A stretch of DNA of 36,822 nt from JAKAGE01 sp964416665 (lineage in GTDB: Bacteria; Patescibacteriota; Minisyncoccia; UBA6257; 2-01-FULL-56-20): positions 1 to 36,822 of the forward strand of contig CAYQFA010000005.1 in assembly GCA_964416665.1 (NCBI GenBank), read 5' to 3'. This document shows, one piece after another, positions 1-7,680 of this stretch. How positions within the stretch are numbered: the stretch's first letter is position 1; every line of letters begins with the position of its first letter. A program made the translations under genes and the position numbers. The notes beneath the pieces are model-generated. The model saw nothing but the letters and a program-made list of their open reading frames with translations. It did not search any database and was not told the DNA's origin.

Positions 1-3000
1 GATTCAGATACCGGAGTACATGTAAGGCGTCGGCTGGCGGAAGGCCTACGCGAATTCAATCACTTTCGACTTTCGGATGCGGCGACCACCATCGTTTCAA
101 TCAGTGCATTCAATGTTTCGAGTACTGTCAACACGGTAAACTATAGCGGTGCCGCACAGACGTGTGACGTGGTCCAGTATTACAATCTCACTCTCAGCGG
201 AAGTGGCACTAAGACCTGTGCTTTGACGTCGAATATATTAGGAAATTTAGTATACAGCGGTACTGGTGCGTGGGCGCTCTCAACGGCGTTCGCGGTCAAT
301 GGGAACCTGACGGTTTCCGGATCCGGCGGAACTATCACAACCGGCGGGGTCGCGTTCACCATTACCGGCACGACAAGCATCTCGAACGGCTCGCTTATTT
401 TGAATACGAGCGCAGGTGCGAAAACCCTGACCGGCATGGTTACTCTCTCCGGCGGTACGCTTTCCGGTTCGGCAACATCTACCGTCTTCGGCGCCGGCAT
501 TACGAACAACGGTGGCACGGTGACCGTCACCGGCTCGAGCACGTTCGCGACCGCAGGGGCAACGCTTTCCGGCGCAAGTCTTATTACCCTCGCCTATGTG
601 GCCGTCACAACTCCCGGCACGGTAACGAACAACGGTACAACCACGATTACCGGGATTCTCTCCGGCACCGGCTCGTGGACACAGGGCACCGGCTCGACGC
701 TCAACCTCTCGTTCACCGGCACACCCATTTCCTCGGGCATCGCTTTTAACGCCTCCACGAATGTGAACACTATAAATTATAGCGGTGTAACACAGACTTG
801 TTTCACGACTCAGTATTACAATCTCACCCTTTCCAACAGTGGCACCAAGACCTGTGCGCCGACATCACCGATTTTGGGAAATGTGGTTTTGAGCGGCACC
901 GCCACATGGACGCAGACGGCAGCAGAAATTATAAACGGAAATCTTACCATCTCCGGCACTGGCGTTCTTGGGACGTATTACGCTTTTACCGTTACTGGTA
1001 CGACTAGTTTCTCTGGTAATGGAGAGATTGGCCTTGGAAGTACTATGGGCGTGCAGACCTTCACCGGTATGGTTACCCTCTCCACCGGCACGTTTTATGG
1101 TACGGCAACATCCACCGTTTTCGGCGCCGGCATCACTAATAATGGCGGTACGGTGAACCTCACCGGAACGAGTACGTTTGCGTCCGCGGGGGCAACACTT
1201 TCCGGTGCAAGTCTTATTACTCTCGCCTATGTAAACATCACAAGTCCTGGCACGGTGACGAACAATGGTACGACCACGATCACGAACGTTCTTTCCGGCA
1301 CCGGTTCGTGGACGCAGGGCACTGGCTCAAGGCTCACCATGTCTGGCGGGGGGGGTGTGGCGACCATTTCCACGCTTAACGCCTCCGCGAACGTGAATAC
1401 TGTGAGCTATACCGGTGCGGCGCCTACGTGCCTTGCCACCCAATACTATAATCTCACCTTTGGTGGCTCCGGTGCGGTAACCTGTGCGGTGACATCCGTA
1501 CTGGGAAATCTTTTGTATAGCGGCACTGGCGCTGGCACGTGGCCCATGACGACCGGGCTCACCGTGAACGGGAACATGACCGTTTCCAGCACCGCTGCAG
1601 CAACCATAACCTTGGGCGGTGCCACTACGATAAATGGGAATTTGACCATCAACGCCGGTACCACGCTCGATACGAAAGTGGCGAATAGTTATGCGCTGAA
1701 CCTCAATGGAAACTTTGCTAATAACGGGACATTCAATGCCGAAGCCGGTACGGTCACTTTGAGCGGGACAGGCACCCAGTCGCTTTCCGGCACCATGACG
1801 GGCGGTTCGGCTTTCTATAATCTTACGATCACAAATACCTCTGGCGTACATCCCTCGGATTGCGAAATAACCGGATTCACGCCGGGCGTTGTGTTCCTCG
1901 CGGGCGCATCTTCCACCAATATCTTCACCATCGCGCCCACGACGCAAGCTAATGCTAATATCGAATACAACAACGGTTCGGCATATTCTTTCATGAACAC
2001 CGATTGGGTTGGATATTCGGGATATCCCATCTATTTCCGAAATTCCGTGGCCGGTTCCGGAGCGTGGCTTTTGAATGTTTCGGGGTCGGGGACGCAGGTG
2101 CCGCTTGCTTATGTGAACGTAAGCCGATCCAACGCTTCAGGCGGTGCCACCATCAATGCTGCCAATATTACCAATAACGACTGCGGGAACAACACGAATT
2201 GGCTGTTCGGCGCGAGCAGTACATCGCCCACGGCGTATTCTCAGGAGGCGTATAAATGGTATGGAAATCAGAACTCGTTACAGGTGGGTTCCGCCCTTGC
2301 AGCGGAGAACGCTTCAACGACGCTGACCGTCACCGGAGAAGCATTCCGTCTCCACATGCTTCTTGCGGTCGATGCAACAAGTTCGGTGCCTGGTGCCAAT
2401 TCCTTCGTTCTTCAATTCGCGAACAAGGGGAACGGCGCAAGCTGTAGTGCGCCTCAATACGGATATGTCAATGTAGGCACTTCCACGGCGATCGCATATA
2501 ATGTCAACTCGTTGGTTCCCAATGGGTCTGTCATGACATCAACCTCAATGGAGCCTAGTGACGGCGGGCGTGCCGTCTACATGGAGACTTATCAATCAGG
2601 AGGTCCGTTCGGCGTCACTAGCACGATCCCTATGGGGGCGGACGGCGATTGGGATTTTTCGCTCATAGACAATGGGTCTCCGGGCGGGACCGATTATTGT
2701 TTCCAGGCGATGTTCGCGAGTACGACGCCGCTCTATGCCTACAGCGCATATCCCGAGATCATCACATTACCCACTCCGTTCCCTGTCATTTCCACGATGC
2801 TTTTCAATAGTGGCAATGCGAACATCATATTGACGCCGAATACGACGACTCCCATCACGGCAGTCGCATCGGTGTCGGATCCGGCCGGGCCCGGGAATAT
2901 TTTGTCCGCCACCTCAACGATCTATCGCACATCGTTCGGTTCAAGTTGCACGCCGAACAACTCGAATTGTTATCAGATCCCGAGTTCGAACTGTGTATTC

Positions 3001-3567
3001 AGCAACAACACCAGTACGGTGACCTGCACGGCAGGATTATGGTATTTTGCACAGTCCACGGGAAACGCCTCATCGAGTTTTCCTTCGGATTCATGGACGA
3101 GCGCCATCACCGTGAAGGATGGTGGGGGGTACACGGTCACGGCAACGTCGAGCATCGCGAATGTGAACGTGCTCACCGCGATCAATCTCAGTACCTCGTC
3201 GATAAATTATGGGTTACTGATCCCGAATACGAACACGGGCTCGACGAACCAGGCGGTCGCCGTGCAAAATGTGGGGAATTCCTCGACGACGCTACAAATT
3301 TCAGGGAGCGCTTTCATCAATGGCGGAAATATCATCGCCACCAGTTCCCAGCATTATGCGACATCGAACTTCACTTTTGGCGCCTTTGCCGGCTCCGAAC
3401 AACAATTGAGTGATAGCCTGACCACGGTCCCGGGATTTATCCTTACCAACCCTACCAGCACCTCCACCGTTCAGGGCAATATTTTTTGGGGGGATTCGGT
3501 TCCGTCGGGGAGCCCGAAGGGGATTTACACCGCAACCACAACCTTCAGCGCGGTGTTCAGCCAATAG
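1..3567 (+). CDS. Large repeat-rich exported surface protein (5' end outside window)
   Basis: The frame is open from base 1. The first possible start, GTG at 169, lies inside a repeat motif (YYNLTL), so the gene begins upstream; at least 1188 residues are present. Counting from base 1, residues 73-284 and 285-494 are two long repeats of Thr/Ser/Gly/Asn-rich beta-strand sequence (motifs YSGTG, NGNLT, FGAGITNNGG, GSWTQGTGS, YYNLTL); residues 495 to about 740 are a degenerate third unit. Residues about 741-923 are a domain often seen in Parcubacteria surface proteins (motifs RLHMLLAVD, FVLQFANKG, YSAYPEI). The last 265 residues resemble the next gene. Each repeat has a Cys pair (QTC...KTC). No C-terminal membrane anchor is seen. 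The composition suggests an extracellular beta-solenoid or adhesin-like stalk; its ligand is unknown. Confidence 0.85.
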   Translation, partial: DSDTGVHVRRRLAEGLREFNHFRLSDAATTIVSISAFNVSSTVNTVNYSGAAQTCDVVQYYNLTLSGSGTKTCALTSNILGNLVYSGTGAWALSTAFAVNGNLTVSGSGGTITTGGVAFTITGTTSISNGSLILNTSAGAKTLTGMVTLSGGTLSGSATSTVFGAGITNNGGTVTVTGSSTFATAGATLSGASLITLAYVAVTTPGTVTNNGTTTITGILSGTGSWTQGTGSTLNLSFTGTPISSGIAFNASTNVNTINYSGVTQTCFTTQYYNLTLSNSGTKTCAPTSPILGNVVLSGTATWTQTAAEIINGNLTISGTGVLGTYYAFTVTGTTSFSGNGEIGLGSTMGVQTFTGMVTLSTGTFYGTATSTVFGAGITNNGGTVNLTGTSTFASAGATLSGASLITLAYVNITSPGTVTNNGTTTITNVLSGTGSWTQGTGSRLTMSGGGGVATISTLNASANVNTVSYTGAAPTCLATQYYNLTFGGSGAVTCAVTSVLGNLLYSGTGAGTWPMTTGLTVNGNMTVSSTAAATITLGGATTINGNLTINAGTTLDTKVANSYALNLNGNFANNGTFNAEAGTVTLSGTGTQSLSGTMTGGSAFYNLTITNTSGVHPSDCEITGFTPGVVFLAGASSTNIFTIAPTTQANANIEYNNGSAYSFMNTDWVGYSGYPIYFRNSVAGSGAWLLNVSGSGTQVPLAYVNVSRSNASGGATINAANITNNDCGNNTNWLFGASSTSPTAYSQEAYKWYGNQNSLQVGSALAAENASTTLTVTGEAFRLHMLLAVDATSSVPGANSFVLQFANKGNGASCSAPQYGYVNVGTSTAIAYNVNSLVPNGSVMTSTSMEPSDGGRAVYMETYQSGGPFGVTSTIPMGADGDWDFSLIDNGSPGGTDYCFQAMFASTTPLYAYSAYPEIITLPTPFPVISTMLFNSGNANIILTPNTTTPITAVASVSDPAGPGNILSATSTIYRTSFGSSCTPNNSNCYQIPSSNCVFSNNTSTVTCTAGLWYFAQSTGNASSSFPSDSWTSAITVKDGGGYTVTATSSIANVNVLTAINLSTSSINYGLLIPNTNTGSTNQAVAVQNVGNSSTTLQISGSAFINGGNIIATSSQHYATSNFTFGAFAGSEQQLSDSLTTVPGFILTNPTSTSTVQGNIFWGDSVPSGSPKGIYTATTTFSAVFSQ
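217..1482 (+). repeat. Two tandem in-frame ~210-residue coding repeats
   Basis: The codon for the second Cys of each Cys pair falls at 217, 853 and 1483, giving units of 636 and 630 nt. The units share long blocks of amino acid identity, for example around STVFGAGITNNGGTV, but differ at many silent positions. This means the duplication is old and the protein sequence has been kept by selection. A third, shorter and more diverged unit follows. Confidence 0.85.
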
Positions 3568-3569
3568 TT

Positions 3570-3589
3570 ATCCCCAGTAAATAGGGGAT
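3570..3589 (+). terminator. Small hairpin just after the surface gene
   Basis: ATCCCC (3570-3575) pairs with GGGGAT (3584-3589) across an 8-nt loop, starting 2 nt after the stop codon. There is no T-run after it, so it may be a weak terminator or an mRNA 3' end stabiliser. It ends just before the -10 box of the next gene. Confidence 0.35.
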
Positions 3590-3598
3590 GGAATATGG

Positions 3599-3604
3599 TA
3601 TGAT
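3599..3604 (+). promoter_or_regulatory. Extended -10 box for the 3612 gene (leaderless)
   Basis: TGG then TATGAT, followed by 7 nt and the ATG at 3612. Transcription should start at or next to the start codon. This position decides ATG 3612 over the upstream in-frame ATGs at 3588 and 3600. Confidence 0.65.
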
Positions 3605-3611
3605 AACCATA

Positions 3612-4535
3612 ATGAAATTAAATAAGAATATAACATCAGCAATAATCGTATCGGCGTCGGCCGTGGTCGCGAGCGTCTTCGTCGCCCAGAGCATATTCGC
3701 TGCAAATCTTACAAGTCAGGTGACGGTCGGTACATCAGCCCCTTCGATATCAGGGATATCGGTCAATGGGGGGACGGCAATAACGCTTACCACGAATACC
3801 ACCACCAACATCAGCGTGAACGCGCAGGTTTCGGACGCGAATGGTTGCAGTGAGATAACGACCGGGACCACCACGGTGTTGCTTTATCGCTCCGGTGTCA
3901 CTTCATCAACGTGCGCAGGTGCGTCAAACAGCCTGAATTGTTACCAAGCGACGGCGTTTACGACATCAGGCACCTGTTCGGGCGGCGTCATGAATACCAC
4001 CACCACATTCCCCGTGCAATACTTCGCCCAGGCGACCGATGGTTCCTCCAGTTTTTCGGGACAGAGTTGGATGGCGACGGTGATATTCCGAACGCCGGAC
4101 AATACTACCGGCACGGCTGATGGTTCTGGCGTCGCTTTGAACACACTTACCGCCATCAATGTCACCACCTCGTCGATAAGTTACGGGACGATCACCGCCA
4201 ACACGAACTCCGGATCGACCAACCAGGTGACGACCGTGACGAACGTGGGAAATTCATCAAGCTCCCTGCAGGTTTCCGCCCTTTCCACACTTACCTCCGG
4301 AGCGAATTCGATTCCGACGAGTTCGCAGGTTTATTACATCTCCCCGTTCACCTATCAGGGATCGGCAGTGTCATTGTCTGCGGCTCCGGCAACGGTGGCA
4401 GGGTTTACCTTGACCGCGCCGACGTCAACGAACAATGTTTCGGGTCCCATCTATTGGGGTCTTGCGGTGCCGAACGCCACTCCGACGGGAACTTATAGCG
4501 GTACGAATGTGTTCACCGCCCTGTGGCATGCATAG
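3612..4535 (+). CDS. Secreted protein sharing the C-terminal domain of the large surface protein
   Basis: 307 residues. It begins with a clear signal peptide (MKLNKNITSAIIVSASAV..., hydrophobic core, cleavage likely after SIFA). The mature part aligns along its whole length with the last ~265 residues of the preceding gene: the motifs NCYQ, LTAIN-(L/V)-(S/T)TSSI-(N/S)YG, TNQ...VQ/TNVGNSS and P-(S/N)-(G/A)...P-(K/T)-G-(I/T)Y are shared and in the same order. It has four Cys in its first half, two of them in a spacing like that of the homologous domain. No membrane anchor. It is probably an exported beta-sandwich protein; it might be a free-standing version of the larger protein's terminal module. 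The function is not known. The start is fixed by the -10 box 7 nt upstream. Confidence 0.85.
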   Translation: MKLNKNITSAIIVSASAVVASVFVAQSIFAANLTSQVTVGTSAPSISGISVNGGTAITLTTNTTTNISVNAQVSDANGCSEITTGTTTVLLYRSGVTSSTCAGASNSLNCYQATAFTTSGTCSGGVMNTTTTFPVQYFAQATDGSSSFSGQSWMATVIFRTPDNTTGTADGSGVALNTLTAINVTTSSISYGTITANTNSGSTNQVTTVTNVGNSSSSLQVSALSTLTSGANSIPTSSQVYYISPFTYQGSAVSLSAAPATVAGFTLTAPTSTNNVSGPIYWGLAVPNATPTGTYSGTNVFTALWHA

Positions 4536-4555
4536 TGTCGGTGGTAATAACTGCT

Positions 4556-4585
4556 TTGCAATCTAGGAAAGAACCCTGTTATACT
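4556..4585 (+). promoter_or_regulatory. Promoter of the surface operon
   Basis: TTGCAA at 4556-4561, an 18-nt spacer and TATACT at 4580-4585 preceded by TGT. The predicted start site near 4592 leaves a leader of about 22 nt before ATG 4615. No Shine-Dalgarno sequence is visible. Confidence 0.65.
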
Positions 4586-4614
4586 CACGGGGTAATTCCG
4601 GTCAACCATATTCC

Positions 4615-5505
4615 ATGCGAATAAAAAAACTTCTTCTCATCTTTCCCTTGTTCCTCGCGGTGTTTCTCCTGTTCCCGGTCAGTTTGACCCACGCTGCTTT
4701 CGGTATTTCGCCGCCGTTTTTGAATGCCGATCATCTCGTGCCGGGAGCGAAATACCAGCAAACCGTGTATCTCGTGCAGGACCAGCCGGATCAGGATCTG
4801 GATATCCAGGCGAACCTCACCATGCCCGAACCCGGACGTTCCTGGGTCTCTATCGATAAGGGCTTCAATTTCGTGATTCCGCAGGGCACTCGGCAGTTCC
4901 CGGTCACGATCACTGTTAGCGTTCCTCAGGGCGTCACGCTTGGCGCGTATAGCGGCAATCTGACGTTTACCACCCAGCCTTCCTCCGCAGGGCAGGTGAC
5001 GATCGCAATGGGAGCTCAGGTGGCGATCAATCTTACAGTGGGAACGGGCACATTCGAGAAATACAGTGTTCCTCTTATACAACTCCCCGATATCCAGGAA
5101 GGTCAAAGTCCGACCGTTCATGTAAAGTTCGAGAACGACGGCAATGTTCCCGAGGCGTTCGATGGTGCGACGTACGAGCTTTATGACCAGTACGACTCCG
5201 TGCGATTGGCGTATGTCCAAAAATCGAGCGGCTTTCCCACCACGGCCCCGTTCACTATCTCCGATTATAACGTTTCATTCCCGGTGGATTTTTATCTTGG
5301 CGTCGGTCAATACTGGGGCGTGGTGAACTTCTATAAGAATGGGCAGGTCGTGGCAAGTCAGAAAACGGTCTTCAATGTGCTGAAGGCGACATGGTATCAG
5401 AAAACATGGAATTATGTCGTCGATGAGTGGGTCTACGCCCTGATTGCTTTTGCGTTGCTATTGATCGTCATTGCGGTCGCAATCTGGCGCAGCAAGCGAA
5501 AATAA
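4615..5505 (+). CDS. Membrane-anchored exported beta-sandwich protein
   Basis: 296 residues: signal peptide (residues 1-23, cleavage likely at THA-AFG), an extracytoplasmic part with two Ig-like beta domains, and a C-terminal membrane helix (about residues 271-290) followed by a short basic tail (RSKRK). The first domain (VPGAKYQQTVYLVQ..., WVSIDKG, FPVTITVSVPQG, LGAYSGNLTF) resembles the DUF916-type beta domain of cell-surface proteins and is a familiar architecture in Parcubacteria. It leads an operon with the dockerin gene (8-nt gap) and the two cohesin genes. Its place there suggests a structural or scaffold role at the envelope. The exact function is unknown. Confidence 0.85.
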   Translation: MRIKKLLLIFPLFLAVFLLFPVSLTHAAFGISPPFLNADHLVPGAKYQQTVYLVQDQPDQDLDIQANLTMPEPGRSWVSIDKGFNFVIPQGTRQFPVTITVSVPQGVTLGAYSGNLTFTTQPSSAGQVTIAMGAQVAINLTVGTGTFEKYSVPLIQLPDIQEGQSPTVHVKFENDGNVPEAFDGATYELYDQYDSVRLAYVQKSSGFPTTAPFTISDYNVSFPVDFYLGVGQYWGVVNFYKNGQVVASQKTVFNVLKATWYQKTWNYVVDEWVYALIAFALLLIVIAVAIWRSKRK

Positions 5506-5513
5506 CAAGATGG

Positions 5514-6758
5514 ATGAACAGTCGCCAATGGTACCTTGTTCCCTTCGCACTGTTTCTCCTCTTGGCATCATCGCGCGCGAATGCCGCTGATGTTGCCACG
5601 GGTGTTATCATAGTCATCTCTCCCGATGCGCCTTCGAACCTCACCGCAACGCCGGATTCACAAACCCAAGTAGCGCTTTCATGGACCGATAATTCCAACA
5701 ACCTGGAGGATGGTTTTAGCGTCGAGCGCAAAACAGGTGTTGGAGGGACCTATTCCGTCATTGGAACGACGGCGACGGGGGTTGCGACATACATTGATAA
5801 CAGCGCCTTTGCGGATACTACCTATTTTTATCGCGTGAGGGCTTTTACCGGGACTACGTATTCTTCTTATAGCGACGAGGCGGCCGTTACAACGCCGGTT
5901 CCATATATCCCTCCACCGCCTGCGCCGACACCAACGCCCACGCCTACCCCTACGCCGACCAGATCATCTTCGAATGGAGGTGGTGGAGGGGGTGGTGGAG
6001 GCGGGGGCAGTGCGTATGTCGCTCCCGTGAGCACGAACAATAACGTTACGATCACCGGGTGGGCATATCCATTGAGCGAGGTCACCATCCTTCAGAACGG
6101 TGTCCAGGTGATTCAGACGATCGCCGGTCCGAGCGGTGTCTTTTCCGGTTCGATAAGCGACTTTCCGGACGGCTCATATAATTTTTATCTTTATACCACT
6201 GATGCATCCGGGCGCAGGTCCACCCCGTTCACATTCCCGGTGGCGATAACCACCGGGGCGGCCATCAACGTCAGCAATGTATTCCTCGCCCCGACCATCA
6301 GCTTGGACAAGCAGGAGGTAAAACGAGGAGATCCCATCATCATATTCGGACAATCGCTGCCGGATGTTCCTGTGAAAATCGAAGTGGATTCTGCGGTGCC
6401 TATTTTTGCCAACACGACCTCTACGGCAAGCGGCACGTATGTCTACTATCTTGATAGCAGTCAGCTCGCGATGGGTTCTCACGTCGCCAAGTCCGAAGCC
6501 GCGATCGGAGGATTGTTGTCCAATTACAGCGTCGCACAGGCGTTCACGGTGGGAGACGAGGATATCGCCGCGCCGGCCGTCGCTGAATGTCCTGCCAAAG
6601 GGGATTTTAACGGGGATTGCAAAGTGGATCTCGTGGATTTTTCCATTCTGGCATATTGGTATGATCAATCGACCGCCCCTGCCATGTATCGTTTGGACAA
6701 CACGGCCACGGTGGATCTAAGGGATTTCAGCATCATGGCATATTATTGGACCGGGTAA
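5514..6758 (+). CDS. Secreted FN3 / Ig-like protein with C-terminal dockerin
   Basis: 414 residues. Signal peptide (residues 1-24, cleavage at ANA), an FN3 domain (about 32-128; APSNLTATPD, LSWTDNS, YFYRVRAF), a Pro-Thr linker and a poly-Gly stretch, two Ig-like modules (VTITGWAYPLSEVTI; SLDKQEVKRGDPIIIFGQS), and a C-terminal pair of EF-hand-like repeats. The first repeat (GDFNGDCKVDLVDFSI) is a good dockerin calcium loop; the second (LDNTATVDLRDFSI) has lost some of the Asp ligands. The protein lacks a membrane anchor, so a dockerin would let it dock onto the cohesin proteins encoded directly downstream (10-nt gap). ATG 5514 was chosen over a longer frame from 5427 because it gives the signal peptide and avoids overlap with the previous gene. 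Confidence 0.88.
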   Translation: MNSRQWYLVPFALFLLLASSRANAADVATGVIIVISPDAPSNLTATPDSQTQVALSWTDNSNNLEDGFSVERKTGVGGTYSVIGTTATGVATYIDNSAFADTTYFYRVRAFTGTTYSSYSDEAAVTTPVPYIPPPPAPTPTPTPTPTPTRSSSNGGGGGGGGGGGSAYVAPVSTNNNVTITGWAYPLSEVTILQNGVQVIQTIAGPSGVFSGSISDFPDGSYNFYLYTTDASGRRSTPFTFPVAITTGAAINVSNVFLAPTISLDKQEVKRGDPIIIFGQSLPDVPVKIEVDSAVPIFANTTSTASGTYVYYLDSSQLAMGSHVAKSEAAIGGLLSNYSVAQAFTVGDEDIAAPAVAECPAKGDFNGDCKVDLVDFSILAYWYDQSTAPAMYRLDNTATVDLRDFSIMAYYWTG

Positions 6759-6768
6759 TGATCGCGTT

Positions 6769-7680
6769 ATGAATATTTCAAAAAAAACGACGTTTGCAAT
6801 CTTTATGGCAGTGCTTCCGCTGTTCTTTCTGTTGGTTCTCCATGCCGACGCTGCAGTGGTGAGTGTTATTGTGGATAATAGTACCGTCGCGCAAAATCAG
6901 ACCGTGCTGGTATCCGTGTCTTTGGACACACAAGGGGAAGATGCAAACGCGGTACAGGCCGAGGTGACGTTCCCACCGAACCTATTCGCGTTTAAAAAGA
7001 TCAGTGATGGAACTTCGGCGGTCAGCCTTTGGATAACTCCCCCGAAGGAGTCTTCTCCGGGATTGATCGACCTCGCTGGCATCATGCCGGGGGGATTTAC
7101 CGGATCCAATGGACCATTGTTCTCATTCGAACTTCAGCCGCTCGGCGTCGGGTCGGGGACCATCCAAGTTGCGAGCGCGACGGTGCTTGCGAATGACGGC
7201 CTTGGTTCGCCCCTCTCGGTTGCCCTCGGTAGTATATCGGTGAACGTCGGCGCGGCGAGTTCCACTTCTGTGCCTTCGGCGCCGCAGGCCGATTATACTT
7301 CCCCGAATCCGTTCACTCCACAGATTGCAAGCGACCCCAACATATTCAATGGGAAGTATTTTCTGGTATTTTCCGCGACGGATAACGAAAGCGGCATCGA
7401 TCACTACGAGGTGCTTGAGGTTCCGAGCGGCTCTTCCGAGCAGCCTTTTTCTTCGTGGCACGGGGCAACCTCTCCTTATTTACTCACCGATCAAAATCTA
7501 TCGAGTGATATTTATGTGCGCGCCGTCGACCATAACGGCAACTTCATTGTCGTAAAGGTACCCGCGCGGCATCCCTTTGCGCGATGGAATGGTTGGGGAC
7601 TGTTCATTGCCATCGTCCTTGGTATTGCGCTCGTGGTATCATTATCGATATGGATGGATCATCGGCGCAGGCACCTATAA
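6769..7680 (+). CDS. Membrane-anchored cohesin-domain protein (first)
   Basis: 303 residues. Signal peptide (residues 1-28, ADA-AVV), a cohesin-type beta-sandwich (about 28-165; VSVIVDNSTVAQNQTVLVS, SLWITPP, GIMPGGFTG, ATVLANDGLG), a second beta domain, and a C-terminal membrane helix (about 272-292) ending in WMDHRRRHL. Cohesins bind dockerins in calcium-dependent complexes; this one would hold the dockerin protein of the preceding gene at the outer face of the membrane. The cohesin assignment rests on motif resemblance to cohesin proteins known from Parcubacteria; binding specificity cannot be read from sequence. The 3' end overlaps the next gene by 31 nt. Confidence 0.85.
   Translation: MNISKKTTFAIFMAVLPLFFLLVLHADAAVVSVIVDNSTVAQNQTVLVSVSLDTQGEDANAVQAEVTFPPNLFAFKKISDGTSAVSLWITPPKESSPGLIDLAGIMPGGFTGSNGPLFSFELQPLGVGSGTIQVASATVLANDGLGSPLSVALGSISVNVGAASSTSVPSAPQADYTSPNPFTPQIASDPNIFNGKYFLVFSATDNESGIDHYEVLEVPSGSSEQPFSSWHGATSPYLLTDQNLSSDIYVRAVDHNGNFIVVKVPARHPFARWNGWGLFIAIVLGIALVVSLSIWMDHRRRHL
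7637..7642 (+). promoter_or_regulatory. Internal extended -10 box for the second cohesin gene
   Basis: TGG then TATCAT inside the end of the first cohesin gene, 7 nt before ATG 7650. It would allow leaderless transcription of the second cohesin gene independent of the operon promoter. The same TATCAT box is seen before msrA. Confidence 0.55.

Noticed and set aside
5920..6015. Pro-Thr and poly-Gly repeats as a possible DNA repeat element
   Set aside because: They are in frame and form a linker between the FN3 and Ig-like domains of an exported protein; ordinary low-complexity spacer.
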